NCBI GenBank assembly: GCA_037074705.1
Contig: CM073590.1
Location: 237,882,101 to 237,946,100 of the forward strand
DNA length: 64,000 nucleotides
DNA from: Zhengitettix transpicula
Taxonomy: Eukaryota; Arthropoda; Insecta; Orthoptera; Tetrigidae
Direction: 5' to 3'
Shown: piece after piece, positions 57,473 to 64,000 of the stretch
Layout: each line of letters starts with the position of its first letter
Position numbering within the stretch: the stretch's first letter is position 1
Notes under the pieces: generated by a model
What the model saw: only the letters and a program-made list of their open reading frames with translations
The model's database searches: none
Told to the model about the DNA's origin: nothing
Program-made: the position numbers and the translations under genes

Positions 57473-57508
57473 CTGAAGAAGTCCAGAAATTGTGGCCGAA
57501 ACGTTGTA
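57473..57508 (+). ncRNA. Hammerhead-ribozyme-like motif
   Basis: Exact CTGAAGA, helix II GTCCA/TGGCC with one mismatch, then GAAACGTTGTAC. A minus-strand partner motif (GAAGAATTTTGGACGAAACG) lies at 57351-57374. Confidence 0.45.
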
Positions 57509-57774
57509 CTGAAAATTTTTATTTGCTTCATACATTTTTACTAACATATTGTCCGGTTTATTTATTATTTATTACATCCTAAATTAATAAATACATATTT
57601 TTTTGCAATTTAGTTTAATCTGTAAGGTATTGTAGTGAAGTTAACTGCAGGACGCCATTTATAGTCCTAATATTAATTAAACTTTATTTGTAGCAATTAA
57701 CAAGATTTATATGGTGTAATGGGACGAGCTTTCTCTTATTTATTTTATGTTCATGTTTGTATACCTTCATCAAG

Positions 57775-58221
57775 GAAGCCTGTGAGAGTATTCTCTCGCA
57801 GGTGAACGTTCCCAGAGAGCTCCGGAGGAGGCTGCCTTCTCCTCTCTCTGGTTTTTGAACTAAGGTTCCCACATGCCGAGGTACCTCGGCCTGTTCTGAG
57901 AGGTGTATGTTCCGGGGTCACAGACCTTTGGCCTACGGTAAGAGATATCCGCTGTTCCCATTGTAACAGTCAGCCAGCTGCCTCCTAAACTGGTCAAGGC
58001 ACGGCGAGGTGAAAGCTGCGACCCTACAGGTTTTTCTAGGGTTTTCTCTGTATCACTTTTAGGCGAATTGCCGGGTAGGATCCTTAAACCATAGAACGGG
58101 GGCCCTAGTTAACCCTTGGCAACCTTGCTCAACCTTTCCGCATCTCCCCTTTCACTCCCTTTCCTATACTATAAGAGGGGAGCTACGCTGCACATAGCCT
58201 GTCCACACCTACAAAAAAAAA
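57775..58221 (+). mobile_element. Family S retroposon, copy 18, subfamily 2 with internal deletion
   Basis: The 5' hairpin is GAGAGTATTCTCTC. The body jumps from GCTGCGACCCTACAG to GTTTTTCTAGGG, missing about 80 bp. It ends GCCTGTCCACACCTAC plus As, as in subfamily 2. Confidence 0.82.
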
Positions 58222-58992
58222 TTGTATTAATTTTAAAGGTTGGCACTGGGCCTAGCTTCACAAGGAAATCAATAAATTTCTCTAACTGTGAATCAATAAC
58301 AGAACGCGGCGAAAGAAAGAAAAAACACCTGATTTTTCGAACCAGTAAGGACAATTCTGATTGTGATTCAGGGATTTGACAAAACGAATAGCAATCTTCT
58401 ACACATTTTAATTTCACCCCGGAGACTATGAGAATTTTGTCTGCTGTTGGAAACGTTGTTTTTAGTTCTGAAGAAATCTATTTTTGAGTCTTTATGCTCA
58501 GTTTTTATCTCCTCGAACCAGTTTTCCTAATTCATCTTGCATTATAGAGTTAATGTAGCTATGGTTGTTTATTTTCTATCTCATCCGAAATCTTTAAATA
58601 AAACTTTGAGGGTGAAAAGACTTTTAGAATTCTCTTACGTTTTGTGGTTGATGAGTTTTTAAAACTACAGACTCCACTGTGTTGCGATTCTCCTTCATAA
58701 TATTGGGAAATACTGCACTGTAAAAATCAATATATATTAACAAGGGAAAGTAAAGATTTTCGATGCTTAGGGTCGTAGACGTCTTAGCATGTAGATGGAA
58801 GGTGACGAACGTCTCGTTCTACCTGGTTGGAAACCCGAGAATTCTTTCGACTTTAGTCTTAATATTTATGTACTTCGTATAATCCAGAATAATATTTTAA
58901 TTCTCTTAAATTTCACACTGTATACATGAACTGTAAAGGGTGTATATTTAATAATTAATATAATAATAAATTACATTGTAAATCATCAGTCA
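58222..58992. other. Unassigned DNA with possible PLE tail
   Basis: CTACCTGGTTGGAAACCCGA near 58840 matches the block after the motif at 31594-31630, so a PLE tail remnant is likely here. Confidence 0.4.
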
Positions 58993-59366
58993 TTGACAGT
59001 CTTTACTGCAACTCTCCTCCTAAACGTCTTTACTGCAACTCTCCTCCTAAACGTCCTTACTGCAACTCTCCTCCTAAACATTTTTACTGCAACTCTCCTC
59101 GTAAACGCCTTTACTGCAACTCTCCTCCTAAACGTCATTACTGCAACTCTCCTCCTAAACGTTTTTACTCCAACTCTCCTCCTAAACGTCTTTACTGCAA
59201 CTCTCCTCCTAAACGTCCTTACTGCAACTCTCCACCTAAACGTTCTTACTGCAACTCTCCTCCTAAACGTCCTTACTGCAACTCTCCTCCTAAACGTGCT
59301 TACTGCAACTCTCCTCCTAAACGTTTTTACTCCAACTCTCCTCCTAAACGTCCGTACTGCAACTGT
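58993..59366 (+). repeat. Minisatellite, 27-bp unit, 13 full copies plus a partial
   Basis: The unit is GTCTTTACTGCAACTCTCC followed by TCCTAAAC, repeated from 58999. Because 27 is a multiple of three, one frame stays open and encodes a nine-residue repeat (VFTATLLLN and variants) within a 140-residue frame at 58993-59415. Most differences between units are first- or second-codon-position changes (F/L/I, A/P), not silent ones, so selection on a protein is not indicated. Confidence 0.93.
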
Positions 59367-59549
59367 TCCAAAATCTAACCTCCTACCCCGGAGCTGGACG
59401 TTTTCCCGCCCTTAGCATCACGGGCTTTTGTTGTTCTTAGCCGCATGGGATTTTCCCATGGGCCGATTGTACACTAACCTGGTATTAAAATAGCCACGTG
59501 CGGCTACCTGAGACGCAGCAGGTCGGCGTCTCGAATTGGGAAACAAAGG

Positions 59550-59632
59550 GAATTCTCCAAACTACAGCAAACAACATTTCCGATGATAAAGCAAAATTAA
59601 ATAAAATACGTGCGTTACAGTATTTACTCAGA
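59550..59632 (+). repeat. Dispersed repeat T, copy 2
   Basis: GAATTCTCCAAACTACAGCA then AACAACATTTCCGATGATAA and GTGCGTTACAGTATT align with 19045-19127. Confidence 0.7.
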
Positions 59633-60254
59633 TTCATAGGTGGCGTCTTAACAATAACATCCAATTTCCTACTCGTGACGTCAAGTGATTCCAATTATAT
59701 TCTCCCGTCGTGTTTATTAAAAAAAAATTTTCTCTGAAATTTTCAGCAGTCAATTATAACGTTTCGTCACTCAATAACTTGTATTCCGGGCGTATTTTTA
59801 AGTGTTTATTTGTTGTTAGATGTATACAATTTGGTATCAGAGAAATTGCTGCCACCGGGGTATCGGCCAATTGCAGTAAAATAAATAAATACGTTCAAAA
59901 TAAACACAAAAAATGATTGTGCATTTCAGTTCACCTCGTCAGGAAATATCTACTATATGTCGGTATGTATTTGTAGCGCGAAACCTAAACATGCATCAAA
60001 ATTCTCAGTAGTAACATTTAAGGGATGTGTTATTCCTCGACTGTGAAGATCCTGCGTTTATTATTACCAGCCAGTGTGAGACAACATTGTGGAGAACATA
60101 ATAATACGTGTGTCGTCATGTTATCATCAGACGATTTTGTTTCAAAAAAATTGCAATATTAAGACGTTTCGTCCACTGTTACTGGGCCTGACACATTTAT
60201 CATCATGATGTTAACAATTACATTTTATAATGACAACTTTAGGGATTTGGATAT

Positions 60255-60860
60255 AAATCTCGATCATAAAAAAGTTTATAACTTAAAAACTATTGTCATA
60301 AAAGACCGGAAAACAAATGGAAACATCGAAAAAAATAAATAAAGATTTTAAAATAATTTTTCAGTTACACTTCGATGGTCGTCCAGTCTCTAAATCTGTA
60401 TTTCCATGTTGTTCGCCTCTCATTTTCTTAAAGATGTTCTTCTACGATTTGTTGTTACACGTGTAAACAAAACAATGCTAACATGTTCGAGAGAAAGACC
60501 TGTGAGACCTTTTTCTGTCTCTTTTTGTACAACGCCTTACCCCCACCTTGGAAAACGTAATCTATTCCCACTATCCACGTGATCTACACGGTGAGGTTGT
60601 TTTTACACCAAACTTCCCCGGGAAATAACCAACTCTGGGCTAATATCGAAGATGAAAAAATTATAACTTAAAAACTATGGTCATAAAAGACCGAAAAACA
60701 AATGGAAACATCAAAGAAAATTAAAATAAAATATAGTTTTTAAAATAATTTTTCTGTGTTTTCATTATTATTCAGTTCTGCTTCGATGTTAATCCAGTCT
60801 CTAAATCCGTTTCCCCTTGTTGTTCGCCTCTCATTCCCCTAAAGATGTGGGGCGGTTATT
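60255..60860 (+). repeat. Local direct duplication, about 385-bp unit (first and start of second copy)
   Basis: TTATAACTTAAAAACTAT starts at about 60276 and 60661. Both are followed by GTCATAAAAGACCG, AAACAAATGGAAACATC, CCAGTCTCTAAATC and TTGTTCGCCTCTCATT. The second unit is interrupted at about 60860 by retroposons. Confidence 0.85.
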
Positions 60861-60866
60861 CCACGT

Positions 60867-61410
60867 TATTTTTTTTTAGGTAACTACCTACATGAGGGTA
60901 ATCCGCATTGTGGCAACTCCTCTTTAATAGCATAGGTAGGGATTTGAAAGGGGGGATGCGGAAGGGTGGAGGAAGGTAGCCAAGGGTTAACTAGGGCCCC
61001 GGCTATGGTTTAAGGATCCTACCCGGCATTCGCCTAAAAGTAATGCAGGGAAAACCCTAGGAAAACCTGCATCAGGTAGTTCGGGCATTGGGTACTTGTC
61101 CCACGCCCTTCTGATAGCGGGAGAGGAGTTTGCTGTGGGGACGCAGCATTCCCTTATCCGTGCCTCGACCAGTTTAGGAGGCAGCTGGCCGACTATTGCA
61201 ATGGGAATAGCGGACAACACTTACCGTATGCCCAAGGTCTGTGACCCCGGAACATACACCTCTCAGAACAGGGCGAGGTGCCTCGGCTTATGGGAACCTT
61301 AGTTCAAAAACGGAGAGGAAAAGGCATCCCCTTCGTATCTCTCCTACAAGGATCTGCCTGCGAGAGAACATCCCTCGAAGGTTACCTCTCGCAGACGGGG
61401 TTATTCAGAG
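60867..61410 (-). mobile_element. Family S retroposon, copy 19
   Basis: The body and 5' hairpin remnants are present, with a short T-run at the left edge. GGTTATTC occurs on both sides (about 60853 and 61400), only weak evidence of a duplication. It interrupts a local tandem duplication. Confidence 0.82.
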
Positions 61411-61419
61411 AACATCCCT

Positions 61420-61774
61420 TTTTTTTTTTTTTTTTAGGGCAACAGGCTACATGAGGGTGATCCACATTGGGCAACTCCCCTTTAATAGCATAGGAAGGGA
61501 TTAGAAAGGGGGGATGCGGAAGGGTAGAGGAAGGTAGCCAAGGGTTAACTAGGGCCCCCGGGCTATGGTTTAAGGATCCTACCCGGCATTCGCCTAAAGA
61601 AATGCAGGGAAAACCCTAGAAAAACCTGCATCGGGTAGGTCGGGCATTGGGTACTTGTCCCACGCCCTTCCGATAGCGGGAGAGGAGTTTGCTGTGGGGA
61701 CGCAGCTTACCCCTCGCCATGCCTTGGCCTGTTTAGGAGGCAGCTGGCCGACTATTCCAATAGGAATAGCGGAC
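61420..61774 (-). mobile_element. Family S retroposon, copy 20, 5'-truncated
   Basis: The 9-bp target-site duplication AACATCCCT lies at 61411-61419 and 61775-61783. The tail is an 18-nt T-run on the plus strand. The element stops inside the body, a normal 5' truncation for target-primed reverse transcription. Confidence 0.9.
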
Positions 61775-61783
61775 AACATCCCT

Positions 61784-62000
61784 ACCATTTGTTGTTATAT
61801 ATGTAAGCAAAACAATCCTAACATCTCCGAGAGAAACAATAATGAGACCTTTTTCTGTCGCTTTTTATACAACGCTTTCCCCCACCTTGTAAAACGTCTT
61901 CCTCGTGGTCTACACGGTAAGGTTGTTTTTACACCAAACTTTCCGGGGTATTACCCAACTCTGGGTTACCCGAAAGGTCGGCAATGGCTATTGTTTATTA
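61784..62000 (+). repeat. Remainder of the second 385-bp unit
   Basis: ATTTGTTGTTA...GTAAGCAAAACAATCCTAAC, GAGACCTTTTTCTGTCGCTT and TGGTCTACACGGTAAGGTTG match 60441-60642 of the first unit. Family S copies 19 and 20 sit between the two parts. A 137-residue frame crosses from copy 20 into this repeat and is chimeric. Confidence 0.85.
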
Positions 62001-62970
62001 AAACTAATGATGATTTTGAAACGTCTGAAGGATTTACGATTGTGGTCACTTTTGCGTCTGATTTTTAAATCTTCTTTGATATTTACGTCGGTGAAAATTT
62101 AGTGTAGAATTATTTTATTAGTGCTGTTGAAGGATTCTTGACTTGTACCAAACTAATCCAACATAATATATCAATGGAAAGAATTAAATTAATTTTTTTT
62201 AAAAATGAAATCCCGTATTGACAAGTTATATATAGATATACTACATTGTATAATTACTTTATGCTATTAAATGATATAAGTATTAAAACATGATCATTTA
62301 TGTCATTCTGAATTACTCTGTAATGTATTAATTTAATTAAAAAATTCCATACCTTCCGCTCTTGGCCATCCATTTACAGTTAAATCTTCTCAGTGACAAA
62401 TTACACAAAACCCAGGTTAATTATTTTATATATAATTATATTTGTTAGTAGTAATTAATTATAGGAATTTCATGTATCTTTCACCGGGAAAACTGCACAT
62501 TTGTAGACTAAATAAATGCACACATATAAACATATTTTCCAGCACAAGGAGATTTTCTCACCCACGTAATTTCCTAGTTGTGAATATAGGCAATTTTTAG
62601 TCAAAGTAAAGATACATAGTTGAAAACGATTGTCAGAATAAAAACGGTGTAGTTAAATGCGAATCAGCAGGTTACATTGCGTATATAGAAGACATCGGCC
62701 AGTAAAACGTCATAGGTCCTGGACCTTAACTGATAAATTTAAAAATTAAAAAAAAAAGTTAGCCTATTTTAAACATTAAAAAAAATGTAAGTAAGGAAGA
62801 CGTTAGTTTAGTTTTGCCTCTGGTTTCAATTCAGCAGAAAGATTTTTTAGTTTTACCGGAACTTGGCCGAGTAGGTCCTACCTACCATAGCTTATACCGT
62901 TTTTGTTAACTCTCACACTAGGTTCACAAGAAATACCTTCTTATCCTTCAAGACGAAAAGAGCTTCTTTC
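62001..62970. other. Unassigned AT-rich DNA
   Basis: Nothing recognised before family S copy 21. Confidence 0.5.
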
Positions 62971-63459
62971 CTGAGATACGAAGGGGCTACCTTTGGGTAT
63001 GCCTTTTCCTCTCCGTTTTTGAACTAAGGTTCTCACAAGTCCAGGCACCTCGACCTGTTTTGAGAGGTGTATGTTCCGGGGTCTCAGACCTTGGGCATAC
63101 GGTAAGAGTTGTTCGCTATTCCCATTGGAATAGTCGGCCAGCTGCCTCCTAAACTGGTCGAGGCACGGAAAAGGGAATGCTACGTCCCCACAGCAAACTC
63201 CTCTCCCGCTATCGGAAGGGCGTGGGACAAGTACCAAATGCGCGACCTATCTGATGCAGGTTTTTCTAGGGTTTGTCCTGCATTTCTTTTAGGCGAATGC
63301 CGGGTAGAATCCTTAAACAATAGCCCGGGGGCCCTAGTTAACCCTTGGCTACCTTCCTATACCCTTCCGCATCCCCCCTTTCAAATCCCTTCCTATGCTA
63401 TTAAAGGGGAGTTGCCCAAAGTGGATCACCCTCATGTAGCCTGTTGCCCTAAAAAAAAG
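62971..63459 (+). mobile_element. Family S retroposon, copy 21
   Basis: It starts at GAGATACGAAGGGGCTACC, without hairpins, and runs through the full body to CTGTTGCCCT and an A-tail followed by a GAA repeat. The flanking duplication is unclear. Confidence 0.87.
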
Positions 63460-63479
63460 AAGAAGAAGAAGAAATAATT

Positions 63480-64000
63480 ATAATAAAATTATGAATAAGA
63501 AATATAGCTATAACAAAAAGTGATTACATAAATACCACACGACCTTACTGGGATCCTTGTCCCTTTCCTCAGGTCAGAAGAAGAGCCTAGAGCGACACAA
63601 CTGCACTTGTCAGTTAACAAAACTCAAAAAACAACGTAATGGCAGAGACGAAGGGTCAGCGTAACAATAAGGGAGCAACGACAACGGGAAAACAGAAGGT
63701 TCAGCGTAATAATAAGGGATCATGGCAATTTTAATGTTTCATAGTGTCTGTTTGTACAGTAGTAGCTGTGATGTTTGATTTAATGTGAAGCATCTCTGGA
63801 ATTGTTCCTGGTGTCAATGTCTAAAATCTTAGCCTTTTTCCAATCAAATGTATGTTTAGAGTTGATGACATGTTTGGAGACTAACAGATTGAGTTTGATG
63901 TTAGATACATGTTCCTTGATACGTGTATTTAGGGAACGTTTAGTTTGCCCCATGTAGCAGGATTTAGAATCGGAGCAAGAGATTATAAGAAAAGAAGTGT
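63480..64000 (-). pseudogene. PLE C-terminal region and tail, running off the right edge
   Basis: On the minus strand from the window end a frame reads CSDSKSCYMGQTKRSLNTRI then KEHVSNIKLN and SKHVINSKHTFDWKKAKILD. This is a GIY-YIG domain with the RI-KEH stretch intact, followed by a short tail ending at a stop. Downstream are the family 3' tail blocks AGTGCAGTTGTGTCGCTCTA and CTGAGGAAAGGGACAAGG. This is the best-preserved PLE coding piece here. The rest of the element would lie beyond 64000. Confidence 0.85.

Noticed and set aside
61655..62068. 137-residue frame with a CUB-like FTPNFPGYYPTLG stretch
   Set aside because: It starts inside retroposon copy 20 and crosses into the 385-bp repeat. 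The other repeat copy is stopped and frameshifted. The motif lacks the cysteines of a CUB domain.
63109..63477. 122-residue frame ending in a lysine run
   Set aside because: This is the sense translation of family S copy 21 read through its poly-A tail.

Overview
This is a 64 kb stretch of animal nuclear DNA, most likely from an arthropod and probably an insect with a large, AT-rich, repeat-dense genome. The evidence is intron-containing tRNA-Leu(CAA) genes with Pol III terminators, poly-A-tailed retroposons with target-site duplications, Penelope-like element (PLE) relics with GIY-YIG motifs, a TA-flanked Tc1/mariner relic, solo LTRs, a Helitron-like end and many TA/TG microsatellites. The species cannot be named from the sequence. 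I see no intact single-copy protein-coding gene. Almost every open frame is short, and the recurring ones are translations of repeats.

Region by region. Positions 1-5640 are AT-rich intergenic DNA with a primer-binding-site-like motif after a hairpin (2176-2209) and one full-length retroposon with an 11-bp target-site duplication (3479-4032). Positions 5640-10658 hold the most striking feature: a minus-strand tandem array of tRNA-Leu(CAA) genes. It has 25 units with an exact 191-bp period, preceded by one degenerate unit and one half-unit, and a 6-unit (1,146-bp) higher-order duplication inside it. Positions 11.6-14.3 kb carry three copies of a roughly 0.55-kb retroposon family (called family S here), two of them head to head. 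Positions 16-20 kb contain PLE debris. A Helitron-like element lies at about 20.29-20.90 kb and a minus-strand solo LTR at 21.37-22.22 kb. Positions 22-28 kb contain more family S copies and a GC-richer block. A degraded mariner with both TIRs and TA target site occupies 29518-30713. Positions 31.3-36.1 kb have PLE inverted pairs and four family S copies, one carrying an extra 5' head inside its duplication. Positions 36-38 kb contain a pair of related noncoding elements. Positions 39.5-46 kb and 53.3-54.2 kb contain further LTRs inserted at ATAT in TA tracts. Positions 47-64 kb contain more family S copies, a 27-bp minisatellite, a local 385-bp tandem duplication split by two nested retroposons, and a PLE C-terminal region running off the right edge.

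How the parts relate: the tRNA array is the only part with a clear host function (decoding UUG leucine codons). Four mobile systems account for most of the rest: family S, PLEs, TA-targeting LTR elements and DNA transposons. They nest in one another, which gives relative ages. Between them are GC-richer unique islands (about 16.0-16.6, 24.0-24.65, 37.0-37.3, 44.0-44.2, 48.5-49.4, 52.8-53.1 and 56.4-56.8 kb) that could be regulatory DNA of a distant gene. That last point is inference only.
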